NCBI GenBank assembly: GCA_044449065.1
Contig: JBIOHP010000012.1
Coordinates: 1 to 64,000 of the forward strand
DNA length: 64,000 bases
Reading direction: 5' to 3'
Source of the DNA: JBIOHP01 sp044449065
Lineage (GTDB): Bacteria; Bacteroidota; Ignavibacteria; UBA10030; SZUA-254
In this document: positions 53,436 through 61,539 of the stretch, in pieces
Position numbering within the stretch: position 1 is the stretch's first letter
Layout of the letters: each line of letters opens with the position of its first letter
Made by a program: the position numbers and the translations under genes
The notes under the pieces: model-generated
The model's input: only the letters and a program-made list of their open reading frames with translations
The model's database searches: none
What the model was told of the DNA's origin: nothing

Positions 53436-53508
53436 AGCGGGAAACGGGATTCGGACCCGCGACATCAACCTTGGCAAGGTTGCGCTCTACCAACTGAGCT
53501 ATTCCCGC
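53436..53508 (-). tRNA. tRNA-Gly (GCC)
   Basis: Acceptor GCGGGAA/TTCCCGC, D arm, anticodon loop TTGCCAA (anticodon GCC) and TTC-type T loop (GTCCGAATC) all fit. Discriminator U. It is the first of the four tRNAs in transcription order. Confidence 0.95.
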
Positions 53509-53591
53509 GTTTTGAACTCTAAAGATAGTAAATATTTTCACTTTTTGCAACATCGGCAAAAAGCTCATGAATACAATATTTGAGCCATGTT

Positions 53592-54107
53592 TCATACGGA
53601 TTCCTGCTTTTTCAGCAAATCTATATATGAATTATGAATAAGATCGGAATCCTTTATGCCAAACTTATCAATCAGAAATATCATCTTTTTCTTTGCGTCC
53701 GAGGGGGAATTGTGAACAGGGATTTCAAATTCAAGGAAACTCCCTAATCCAACAACTTGATCAAGATGAATGCGTACATCGCCATACAAAAAGAGCATTC
53801 TCTCTTTGACTACGACACCTAAAATTCCATGAACTTTCTTAAGTATTTCTTTAAGGGATTCCGGAGATTGGGAAGAATATATATTATAATCGCTGAACCG
53901 CCTCGATTCCGTCTCATCGCGATCATAAAGAATAAGTTCACCCGTGTTATCCTCAAATTCCCGGAGTTTCAACCTACCCGAATCGACCTTGAAGTATGTA
54001 TCTTTTTGTTTAATAATACAGGAAAAATCAGCGCCGATGGAATTAGCGATCCTTTCAGCATCTGTGATTGATGCTATTCTGGTTTTAATTTCCAGATTGG
54101 AGGGCAT
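53592..54107 (-). CDS. CYTH domain protein (class IV adenylate cyclase-like)
   Basis: This 171-aa protein has the CYTH fold: N-terminal NLEIKTRI (the E-I-K signature, E6 and K8), alternating Arg/Lys strands (RLKLREFED; VVKERMLFLYG), and a C-terminal acidic pair in FLEFEIP. CYTH enzymes include thiamine triphosphatases and class IV adenylate cyclases; they bind triphosphates with metal. The exact reaction is open. It stands between greA and the tRNA cluster. Confidence 0.85.
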   Translation of the reverse strand: MPSNLEIKTRIASITDAERIANSIGADFSCIIKQKDTYFKVDSGRLKLREFEDNTGELILYDRDETESRRFSDYNIYSSQSPESLKEILKKVHGILGVVVKERMLFLYGDVRIHLDQVVGLGSFLEFEIPVHNSPSDAKKKMIFLIDKFGIKDSDLIHNSYIDLLKKQESV

Positions 54108-54167
54108 ATCTATTAATGGTAGAATGCTCTACGGTAATTTGCGGAAGGATTATAAGTGAAAGTATAC

Positions 54168-54659
54168 CTATCGGGATAATTCGATGATCTTGTATTCGAG
54201 CGTTCCGGCTGGAACGGGAATTTTAATGACGTCATTTTTTACTTTTCCCAGCAAACCTTTTCCCAACGGCGAGGTGACGGATATTTTATTATCCTCAAAA
54301 TTTGCTTCTTCGGGCGACACCAACAGGTAGGTAACGATCTCGTTGGTGCGAAGATCTTTTAACTTTACCCGTGAAAGTATGTATACTTTATCGTTCGGTA
54401 ATTCCTTGCTATCTATAATACGCGCACGGGAGAGCGTTTGTTCAAGTTTCGCGATGCGAAGTTCAAGGTGCTGCTGTTCTTCTTTAGCAGCATCATATTC
54501 TGCATTTTCCGAAAGATCGCCGTGGCTTCGCGCCTCGCCGATTTTTTGAGCCATCTCGGCGCGTCCTTTCAACTTCAATTGATGAAGCTCATGCTCCAAT
54601 TCAACCAGACGCTCTCGCGTCAGGTACACAATACCATTATTTCGATTATTATCAGCCAT
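54168..54659 (-). CDS. greA: Transcription elongation factor GreA
   Basis: GreA rescues backtracked RNA polymerase. The 163-aa protein has the N-terminal coiled-coil finger (about 10-80, with the tip acidic pair in SENAEYDAAKEEQ) and the C-terminal FKBP-like domain (SPLGKGLLGK). Its gene is downstream of ribBA, separated by the ribBA terminator. Confidence 0.96.
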   Translation of the reverse strand: MADNNRNNGIVYLTRERLVELEHELHQLKLKGRAEMAQKIGEARSHGDLSENAEYDAAKEEQQHLELRIAKLEQTLSRARIIDSKELPNDKVYILSRVKLKDLRTNEIVTYLLVSPEEANFEDNKISVTSPLGKGLLGKVKNDVIKIPVPAGTLEYKIIELSR

Positions 54660-54710
54660 GAAACACCGTTATCAATTAATCACTAAATTTTAAAAAATAT
54701 GTCGGAACAA

Positions 54711-54746
54711 GAAAAACAAAAGCCACCACCCTGAGAGGTAATGGCT
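54711..54746 (-). terminator. Terminator after ribBA
   Basis: AGCCATTACC and GGTGGTGGCT form a 10-bp stem with two G-U pairs (54721-54730 and 54737-54746), followed on the minus strand by TTTGTTTTTC. It lies 55 bases beyond the ribBA stop. Confidence 0.75.
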
Positions 54747-54800
54747 GAAATACGTAATTTCAATTTACGATTCGGAAAGAATAAAATCAAGTGGTTTTCA

Positions 54801-56063
54801 TCATTTTTTTCTTTCCACCAGAATCAGGTGACCTAACTTATCCCGCTTGGTTTTAAGGTATTTTTCATTAAGCTCATGGCTTTCCATTTCAAGAGGGACA
54901 CGTTCAACTATGTCCAACCCATATCCATGCAATCCAACCACTTTTTTAGGATTATTTGTTAGAAGCCGAATTTTACCAACGCCGAGATCGCGAAGAATTT
55001 GAGCGCCAATACCATAATCGCGAAGATCGGGACGGAACCCTAATTTCTCGTTAGCTTCAACGGTATCCAGACCTTCATCCTGCAGTTTGTACGCTTTGAG
55101 TTTGTTAATCAATCCGATGCCTCTTCCTTCCTGGCGCATATACAGTACGATACCTTTTCCGGCTTTTTCCACCATCAGCATCGCTGCATTCAATTGATCT
55201 TTACAATCGCAACGGACAGATCCGAATATATCGCCGGTCAGACATTCCGAATGCACACGCACCAGCACCGGCTCGACGGGGCTGATCTCCCCTTTTACAA
55301 GAGCGATATGTTCCTTGCTATCGGTGTCGCTCCGGAAAACAATTATCTCGAACGTTCCATACCGCGTAGGGAGATTCGTCGAGACAACGCGATGGACCAG
55401 TTTATCCCGCTGCATCCGGTATTCGATAAGACTGCGAACCGTGATAATATGAAGATGATATTTTTTACTGAGCACCATGAGTTCGGGTCCCCGCGCCATG
55501 GTGCCATCGTCATTCATGATCTCGCATAACACGCCGGCAGCGTGCAATCCGGCAAGGCGGCAAAGATCAACGACCGCTTCGGTATGCCCGGCTCTGCGCA
55601 GCACGCCCCCTTCGAGCGCGCGAAGCGGGAATATATGTCCGGGTCTGGCAAGATCGCTCGGCTTGGTGGCAGGGTCAATCAGCGCCCGAACCGTCGCAGC
55701 CCGATCATGCGCGGAGGTGCCCGATGTTGTGCCGTGAATGTAATCAACGGAAACCGTGAATGATGTATCGTGAAGCGATGTGTTACTTTCTACCATCATA
55801 TCAAGCGCTAGATCCTTCGCTCGTTGAGGCGTCAACGCCGTACAAATGATGCCTCTCCCGTTTTTCGCCATAAAATTAATAACATCTGCGTTACATTTTT
55901 CCGCGGCGACAATAAAATCTCCCTCGTTCTCACGATCTTCATCATCGACGACAATGACAACTTTCCCCAATTGAACCGCTTTAATAGCTTCTTCAACGGA
56001 GCTAAAACCGTTCACACCCTGTTGTTGAGGGGGAATTTTTTCAGGATGTTCATGTACTTCCAT
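54801..56063 (-). CDS. ribBA: Bifunctional 3,4-DHBP synthase / GTP cyclohydrolase II
   Basis: RibBA supplies both arms of riboflavin synthesis. The N-terminal half (about 20-220) is RibB, with DDEDRENEGDF near residue 40. The C-terminal half (about 225-415) is RibA, with the zinc ligands in CLTGDIFGSVRCDC and the RQEGRGIGL motif. Length (420 aa) is usual for the fusion. Its ATG overlaps the stop of yajC by one base. The remaining rib genes are not adjacent. No FMN riboswitch is visible ahead of this gene. Confidence 0.96.
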   Translation of the reverse strand: MEVHEHPEKIPPQQQGVNGFSSVEEAIKAVQLGKVVIVVDDEDRENEGDFIVAAEKCNADVINFMAKNGRGIICTALTPQRAKDLALDMMVESNTSLHDTSFTVSVDYIHGTTSGTSAHDRAATVRALIDPATKPSDLARPGHIFPLRALEGGVLRRAGHTEAVVDLCRLAGLHAAGVLCEIMNDDGTMARGPELMVLSKKYHLHIITVRSLIEYRMQRDKLVHRVVSTNLPTRYGTFEIIVFRSDTDSKEHIALVKGEISPVEPVLVRVHSECLTGDIFGSVRCDCKDQLNAAMLMVEKAGKGIVLYMRQEGRGIGLINKLKAYKLQDEGLDTVEANEKLGFRPDLRDYGIGAQILRDLGVGKIRLLTNNPKKVVGLHGYGLDIVERVPLEMESHELNEKYLKTKRDKLGHLILVERKK

Positions 56064-56413
56064 TATTTTTTCTCTTCGGTCATAATTGCTTCACCCTCGC
56101 GGGTAATACTTGCTATTGCAGATTTCTCAAATTTTAATTTTACGTTATCGGCTACCTGAACGAGTAGGACTTTATCCTCTAAACCGATCACGGTTCCATG
56201 CATACCCCCGATAGTAACAACTTTATCGCCTTTTTTGACAGATTCAAGTAAATTCGCCCGTTCTTTTTGACGTTTTTGCTGCGGGCGAAGGATCATGAAA
56301 TAAAAGATAGCGATTATTAAACCAAACATCAGAATGGTGCTGAACATTCCGCTGGAGCCGCCCTGGGAGGGCTGCATGCCTAATAAATGATAATAATTCA
56401 ATGTTTTCTCCAT
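56063..56413 (-). CDS. yajC: Preprotein translocase subunit YajC
   Basis: YajC is a small single-pass membrane partner of SecDF. With the ATG at 56413 it is 116 aa, with one hydrophobic helix (GMFSTILMFGLIIAIFYFM, about 21-40) and the conserved RPQQKRQKE that follows. A longer frame reaches 56470, but its start lies within tgt. ATG 56413 is 11 bases past the tgt stop. The tgt-yajC order is conserved in many bacteria. Confidence 0.93.
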   Translation of the reverse strand: MEKTLNYYHLLGMQPSQGGSSGMFSTILMFGLIIAIFYFMILRPQQKRQKERANLLESVKKGDKVVTIGGMHGTVIGLEDKVLLVQVADNVKLKFEKSAIASITREGEAIMTEEKK

Positions 56414-56423
56414 ATTTAGATGA

Positions 56424-57557
56424 TTATGATAAAGATATTGGCTCATGATGTAATGAAGCAAGCTGTTCACGGCTCCAGTTATGAAACCGTTGTTCGCGGA
56501 TAGCTACGCGCGCCTCACGCATCAACCATTGATAATAATATAAATTGTGCAATGTTGCTAATTGTAATCCTAATATTTCGTGCGCGATAAATAAGTGACG
56601 TAAATAAGCACGTGAAAATTTTTGACAGGTATAACAAGCGCACTCCTTGTCCACCGGTTCAACATCTGATTTGTATTGGGCGTTTGTGATATTCACCGGA
56701 CCTTCACGCGTGAACATCATGGCATTCCTGCCGTTGCGTGTGGGTAGAACGCAATCAAACATATCTATTCCCCGGCTAATTGCTTCTAATAAATTTTCCG
56801 GAGTGCCGACACCCATGAGATATCGCGGGTTATTGGTTGGCATTACTTCAGTACAAAACGATATTATCTCATACATCTGTTCGGCAGGTTCCCCCACTGC
56901 TAACCCGCCAATCGCGTACCCATCGAACGGGATATTCATCAGCTCAAGCATCGATTGTTTTCGGATATCCGGGAATACGCTTCCCTGGATTATTCCAAAA
57001 ATTGCCTGTGAATGATCATACTTTGTCGTACTCTGAGAAAAATGATTATAGGCACGTTTCGCCCATCGCATAGTGAGATCATTCGATTTCTCCGCATATT
57101 CATGCGTGCAAGGGAATGGTGTACACTCATCTAATACCATCATTATGTCCGACCCTATCACCCTCTGGATATCGACTACGCTCTCCGGCGTAAATTGATG
57201 AGAAGAACCATCGATGTGAGAACGAAAAATGACGCATTCATCGGATAATTTCCTCAGTTGAGAAAGACTGAAAATTTGAAAACCACCGCTATCAGTCAGA
57301 ATCGGTTTTTCCCAATTCATAAATCGATGCAAACCACCCGCCCTTTCCATAATTTCCATTCCCGGGCGAAGATAAAGATGATACGTGTTTGATAGTATGA
57401 TTTCGGCCCCAATTTGTTCTAATTCATCGGGTCGGGTAGCTTTTACAGTCCCTTGAGTTCCAACAGGCATGAATGCCGGGGTTTGAAAAACGCCATGATC
57501 AGTTATTACCTTCCCTAAACGCGCCCCGTTATCGTCAGAATCAAGAACAAATTTCAT
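56424..57557 (-). CDS. tgt: tRNA-guanine transglycosylase
   Basis: Tgt swaps guanine 34 for preQ1 in tRNAs for Asp, Asn, His and Tyr. The 377-aa protein has the nucleophile region DSGGFQIFSL, the FDCVLPTRNGRNA segment and the zinc site with CACYTC and a later C...H pair (FSRAYLRHLFIAHE). Length is normal. It precedes yajC. Confidence 0.97.
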   Translation of the reverse strand: MKFVLDSDDNGARLGKVITDHGVFQTPAFMPVGTQGTVKATRPDELEQIGAEIILSNTYHLYLRPGMEIMERAGGLHRFMNWEKPILTDSGGFQIFSLSQLRKLSDECVIFRSHIDGSSHQFTPESVVDIQRVIGSDIMMVLDECTPFPCTHEYAEKSNDLTMRWAKRAYNHFSQSTTKYDHSQAIFGIIQGSVFPDIRKQSMLELMNIPFDGYAIGGLAVGEPAEQMYEIISFCTEVMPTNNPRYLMGVGTPENLLEAISRGIDMFDCVLPTRNGRNAMMFTREGPVNITNAQYKSDVEPVDKECACYTCQKFSRAYLRHLFIAHEILGLQLATLHNLYYYQWLMREARVAIREQRFHNWSREQLASLHHEPISLS

Positions 57558-57603
57558 CCTTTTAAAATTACCGAATTAACAATCCAAATACAAATGGGGC
57601 TTT

Positions 57604-58020
57604 TTAGCTACTTTTAACCCTATTTGACCAATAACTTTTAACAATAAACAGAACGGCGATCAACCCTCCCACGGTGTCTGCAATAAAATCATACATATCC
57701 ATAGTTCTGCCGGGGACAAAATGTTGATGAAATTCATCAATTCCTCCATACACCATTACAACGAGCAGCATAAGCATTAAACGCTTCCATTGGAAATTTT
57801 CAGGCGCTTTTTTTGGTTCTAACGCGAGATAGAATAATAAGCCAAAAATACAATATAAAACAGTATGAATGAGTTTATCACTCACATAAGGTGGTATCTT
57901 GGGAAGCTTCGACGCCGGTATAGATGAGCCGATAAATATCAATAGTGCCCATAATATAGCTGGTAGTTTATATTTAAAAAAATGAACAGTCGCCCGACTC
58001 AAATTATGCTCCCATTTCAA
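57604..58020 (-). CDS. VanZ-family membrane protein
   Basis: This 138-aa protein has about four hydrophobic helices and the VanZ-like pattern: LLIFIGSSIPASKLP and SDKLIHTVLYCIFGLLFYLAL, then GGIDEFHQHFVPGRTMDMYD (the conserved E-xx-Q/H...PGR...D motif). Such proteins are often found near cell-envelope genes and rarely have a proven function. The start is TTG 58020, overlapping the end of the NAD(P)HX gene by 17 bases, so translation is likely coupled. Confidence 0.85.
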   Translation of the reverse strand: MKWEHNLSRATVHFFKYKLPAILWALLIFIGSSIPASKLPKIPPYVSDKLIHTVLYCIFGLLFYLALEPKKAPENFQWKRLMLMLLVVMVYGGIDEFHQHFVPGRTMDMYDFIADTVGGLIAVLFIVKSYWSNRVKSS

Positions 58021-59578
58021 TGTGTTTTATAGCGCTGGGTAGGTATTCATAAATATCCGTCGCCATTAAACTTTTTTCACCATAGTGATCTATTGCAAGA
58101 TCGCCCGCAAGACCGTGCAGATATACACCGGCATATGCACCTTCTGGTTCATCCAATCCCTGCGATAATAATCCACCGATAATTCCACTTAAAACATCTC
58201 CCGAACCTGCTGTTGCCATACCGGGATTGCCTGTTGAGTTAATGTAAACCTTTCCATCGTTTGAAGCTGTGACAGTGGGAGCTCCCTTGAGTATTAAGGT
58301 GACTTTTAATTTTTTTGCAGTTTCGCGAGCTACCTCGATACGGCGGTTTTCAATCTCGACCGATGGAACGCCGATCAGGCGAGACAATTCACCGATATGC
58401 GGCGTTAGAATGAACTTTTTTCGAGATTTCGACCTCCAAACCGCTGAATTAAGAGGAATAGCTGCCAATCCATCAGCATCGATCAAGAATGACTTACTTG
58501 GGGTTTTAAGTACTTCCCTCACAACTACCTGAGTTTCCTTATTTTTTGATAAACCGGGTCCAACAATGACGATATCTGCCCAATCAATTTTTTCTTTAAT
58601 AGCAGTTAATGCACTTAAAGAGATTGTTCCATCTGATGTATTATCAAGGGGATCAACGATTATTTCTGTTAACTTGCGTGAAAGGATTGGATAGACAGAT
58701 CTTGGCGTTCCCAGGATAACCATTCCGGCTCCAGTCCGAAGCGCAGAGTTTGCTGCCATCGCAGCAGCGCCGGTAAATCCGGTAGATCCCGCTAAAATAT
58801 ATACCTTTTTGAAGCTATATTTATGAGCAGTTATTGATCTTTTCGGAAGAAGTTTTTTAACATCGGAAGATTGAATCAGAAACGTATCGGTATTTTTGAG
58901 TGATATTATATTAGAGGAAACGCCCATATCAATCACATCAAGCGTGCCTGCGTACTCTCTGGATTTAGAAAGAGTTAAGCCGTGTTTGTTCATCCCGATA
59001 GTGACTGTTAAATCCGCCTTCACAGCCATACCAATAATTAACCCTGTATTAGCATTTAATCCGGAAGGTATATCGATCGCAATCTTTATCGCTTGAGATT
59101 TATTGATGGCGTTGATGGCGTTAGCATAGACACCTTTGATCTCCCCCTGGAATCCAGTTCCAAAAATTGCGTCAATTATAAAATCCGAGTTATATATTTT
59201 GATAGGGGTTTTATCGGATGTAATTTCCTGAATTTCCAGCCGTCCCTCCACATCCTCCCTGCTAAACATTTCCCGAAGGATATCCAGATTGATTTTTGCA
59301 TCACCTTTTATGTCCTTCATTTTAGCCAAAATATCGACATGTATACTGGCTCCACGATTATAGAGGTGGCGGGCAACGACAAATCCATCTCCCCCGTTAT
59401 TCCCTTTACCACAGATTATTGTGAATTTCTTCCCTTCAACCGAACTATAATGGCGGCAGATGCTATTTACGACTCCGATACCGGCATTTTCCATCAATAT
59501 AATACCGGGTATATGCAGCTTTTCAATTGCATAACGATCGCATTCACGGATCTGATCAGATGTGACCACGACCTCCAT
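58004..59578 (-). CDS. Bifunctional NAD(P)H-hydrate repair enzyme (epimerase + dehydratase)
   Basis: The enzyme repairs damaged NAD(P)HX. The N-terminal half (about 1-215) is the YjeF_N epimerase domain (GKGNNGGDGFVVARHL). The C-terminal half (about 230-520) is the ADP- or ATP-dependent dehydratase (GAGMVILGTPRS, GPGLSKNKETQ, GSGDVLSGIIGGLL). I use ATG 59578 (524 aa), six bases after the nuoN stop; TTG 59587 would overlap that stop. Both activities in one chain is the common arrangement. Confidence 0.94.
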   Translation of the reverse strand: MEVVVTSDQIRECDRYAIEKLHIPGIILMENAGIGVVNSICRHYSSVEGKKFTIICGKGNNGGDGFVVARHLYNRGASIHVDILAKMKDIKGDAKINLDILREMFSREDVEGRLEIQEITSDKTPIKIYNSDFIIDAIFGTGFQGEIKGVYANAINAINKSQAIKIAIDIPSGLNANTGLIIGMAVKADLTVTIGMNKHGLTLSKSREYAGTLDVIDMGVSSNIISLKNTDTFLIQSSDVKKLLPKRSITAHKYSFKKVYILAGSTGFTGAAAMAANSALRTGAGMVILGTPRSVYPILSRKLTEIIVDPLDNTSDGTISLSALTAIKEKIDWADIVIVGPGLSKNKETQVVVREVLKTPSKSFLIDADGLAAIPLNSAVWRSKSRKKFILTPHIGELSRLIGVPSVEIENRRIEVARETAKKLKVTLILKGAPTVTASNDGKVYINSTGNPGMATAGSGDVLSGIIGGLLSQGLDEPEGAYAGVYLHGLAGDLAIDHYGEKSLMATDIYEYLPSAIKHIEMGA

Positions 59579-59583
59579 AGAAC

Positions 59584-61005
59584 TCAAAATAGGTGTTGGA
59601 TGATAGATAAAGTGTAGGCAGGAAAGACGCCTAATTGGATTATTGCGAGAGCCGCAACTGTTATAACCATGACGCTAAGAAATGAAGGACTGGCAATAGC
59701 TTCATCATTTCCGTTTTGAAAATACATAATCACGACAATTCTCAAATAATAGTAAACGCCAATCACGCTCATCATTACACCAAAAATGGCAAGCCAGGCG
59801 AGATTAGCGTTGATAGCGGCAATAAAAATATAATACTTGCCGAAGAACCCTCCGAATGGCGGAATGCCCGAAAGCGAGAACATGAAAATTGCCATCAGAG
59901 CTGCCAGAAATGGTTTCTTGGTTCCGAGTCCGGCGTAGTCGTTGATGGAAAGATTTTGATCTTCATCCATCTCAAGAAGCGAGATTATGCCGAACGCTCC
60001 CAAATTCATGAACGTGTATGTCGCGATATAGAAAAGAATCCCTTCTTTTCCGAGTTGATTCAAAGCCGCTAAACCGATGAGCATGTATCCGGCATGGGCG
60101 ATGCTTGAATACGCGAGCATTCGTTTAATATTCGATTGCGAAATGGCGACAACATTGCCTATCAACATCGAAGCAGCGGCTATTACTGATAGCGCAATTT
60201 TTAAATTAGTTGAGGGGAGATACGGATAAGCGAAGAGCAACACGAATGCTGCAAAGGCAGCCGCCTTCGCCCCGGTGGACATGAACCCGGTAATGGTTGT
60301 TGGGGCTCCCTCATATACATCCGGCACCCACATATGGAATGGCACTGCGGCTACTTTAAAAGCAAACCCCACGAGTATTAATCCCAAGCCGGCTAAAAAC
60401 ATTTTCAACGAGGAAAGCACGGGCAACATCTTAACAATTGCGGCTATATTTGTGGTATGGGCTGCACCATACACAAGCGCTATTCCATAGAGCAAAAATC
60501 CCGTTGAGAATGCGCCTAAGAGGAAGTACTTGAGTGATGATTCATTCGATTTGGCTCTCTTCCTGAAAAATCCGACCAGCACATAGAGGCAAATCGACAT
60601 AAGCTCAAGCCCAAGGAAAATGACGATCAAGTCGGCGGCGGAAGCCATCAACATCATCCCAAGCGTAGCAAGAAGAATGAGAAGGTAAAACTCGCCAAAA
60701 TCGGAATTGGATTTCTTCAGGTATTCACGCGAGAGAACGATGGTAATAAACGCTCCGGCAAGAAACAGCACTCCAAAAAAGCTGCCGTAGCCGCTCTGGG
60801 TTATCATATTTGCAAACGAATCGCCCGTGGGTAATAACCTTCCGGTAGTTATTACAAGATCAACGGCTATCCCTACCAGCGATACCCAAAAAGATACCTC
60901 TGCGCTTTTTTTTATAAACGCTTCTAAAATCAAAACGACGAGAGATAACCCTGCTAAAAATACTATCGGTAAAATTGAATAAAAATCGTAATTATAGATA
61001 TTCAT
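59584..61005 (-). CDS. nuoN: NADH-quinone oxidoreductase subunit N
   Basis: NuoN is one of the three antiporter-like, proton-pumping membrane subunits of complex I. The 473-aa protein has about 14 hydrophobic helices. The conserved central region (FHMWVPDVYEGAPTTITGFMS) contains the proton-path residues. It is the first gene after the repeat-rich gap that separates it from the ion antiporter and nuoM. Its stop lies six bases before the ATG of the NAD(P)HX repair gene. Confidence 0.96.
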   Translation of the reverse strand: MNIYNYDFYSILPIVFLAGLSLVVLILEAFIKKSAEVSFWVSLVGIAVDLVITTGRLLPTGDSFANMITQSGYGSFFGVLFLAGAFITIVLSREYLKKSNSDFGEFYLLILLATLGMMLMASAADLIVIFLGLELMSICLYVLVGFFRKRAKSNESSLKYFLLGAFSTGFLLYGIALVYGAAHTTNIAAIVKMLPVLSSLKMFLAGLGLILVGFAFKVAAVPFHMWVPDVYEGAPTTITGFMSTGAKAAAFAAFVLLFAYPYLPSTNLKIALSVIAAASMLIGNVVAISQSNIKRMLAYSSIAHAGYMLIGLAALNQLGKEGILFYIATYTFMNLGAFGIISLLEMDEDQNLSINDYAGLGTKKPFLAALMAIFMFSLSGIPPFGGFFGKYYIFIAAINANLAWLAIFGVMMSVIGVYYYLRIVVIMYFQNGNDEAIASPSFLSVMVITVAALAIIQLGVFPAYTLSIIQHLF

Positions 61006-61110
61006 GCTCGAACTATGTGAATGTTCATTGAATTTATTCAGCGGTATAGATTACAAAGTTAATGAAAATTAGGCAGTGTTACAAACAGGAGTTTTTGACC
61101 GGCTTTTCAA

Positions 61111-61221
61111 AACCCCCTCACCTTCGGCGATCCCCCTTTGACAAGGGGGAATCATATTTTCGCTAAAGATAAAATCTGACAAGAGTGATTATACCCCCTT
61201 GTCAAAGGGGGCATGGGGGTT
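61111..61221. repeat. Composite palindrome (CCCCCTTTGACAAGGGGG)
   Basis: Two mutually inverted palindromes, TCCCCCTTTGACAAGGGGGA (61131-61150) and CCCCCTTGTCAAAGGGGG (61194-61211), are enclosed by AACCCCC (61111-61117) and GGGGGTT (61215-61221). It is a strong cruciform candidate. Confidence 0.7.
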
Positions 61222-61361
61222 TCATATGAACCGGAGCCAATTAACCTCCAGCAATCCTTCTTTTCTTTCGTAGTTCCTCGCGCTTGAATACCGCCAATGT
61301 TAGGCATACCGGGACATGCTGGGTTATTAATTGTTTATGACGCGGGAGCGTCGGCGACCAG

Positions 61362-61520
61362 CTTCCCACCGAAGACAAACTGTGTGAAAACTCGGAGTCA
61401 TCGTTTAAACAAGATTCAAAGTTTTGTAATTTGCATTGATATAAGGAGATTGCTACGTCCCGTCAAAAAGAATGACGGGACTCGCAATGACTTTTCACAC
61501 AGTCTGAAGACGGTGGGAAG
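61362..61520. repeat. Outer inverted repeat around repeat copy D
   Basis: The left arm CTTCCCACCG...CTGTGTGAAAA (61362-61390) and right arm TTTTCACACAGTCTGAAGAC then GGTGGGAAG (61492-61520) are inverted complements with a few mismatches. They enclose 101 bases that include copy D of the dispersed repeat. Confidence 0.65.
61432..61491. repeat. Dispersed repeat family, copy D
   Basis: Starts TTGCATTGATATAAGGAGAT, core CCCGTCAAAAAGAATGACGGG, end CTCGCAATGAC. Same ends as copies A-C; downstream TTTTCACACAG also follows copy C. Confidence 0.7.
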
Positions 61521-61539
61521 GAGGAATTTATCATAAATT

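Larger units (their letters stand above)
61006..61539. other. Non-coding repeat-rich gap inside the nuo region
   Basis: The 534 bases between the antiporter stop and the nuoN start hold no gene. They contain a composite palindrome (61111-61221) and the repeat copy D inside an outer inverted repeat (61362-61520). Such a gap within an operon is unusual. Confidence 0.7.

Noticed and set aside
54747..56063. FMN riboswitch ahead of ribBA
   Set aside because: ribBA is translationally coupled to yajC with no leader, so there is no room for one.
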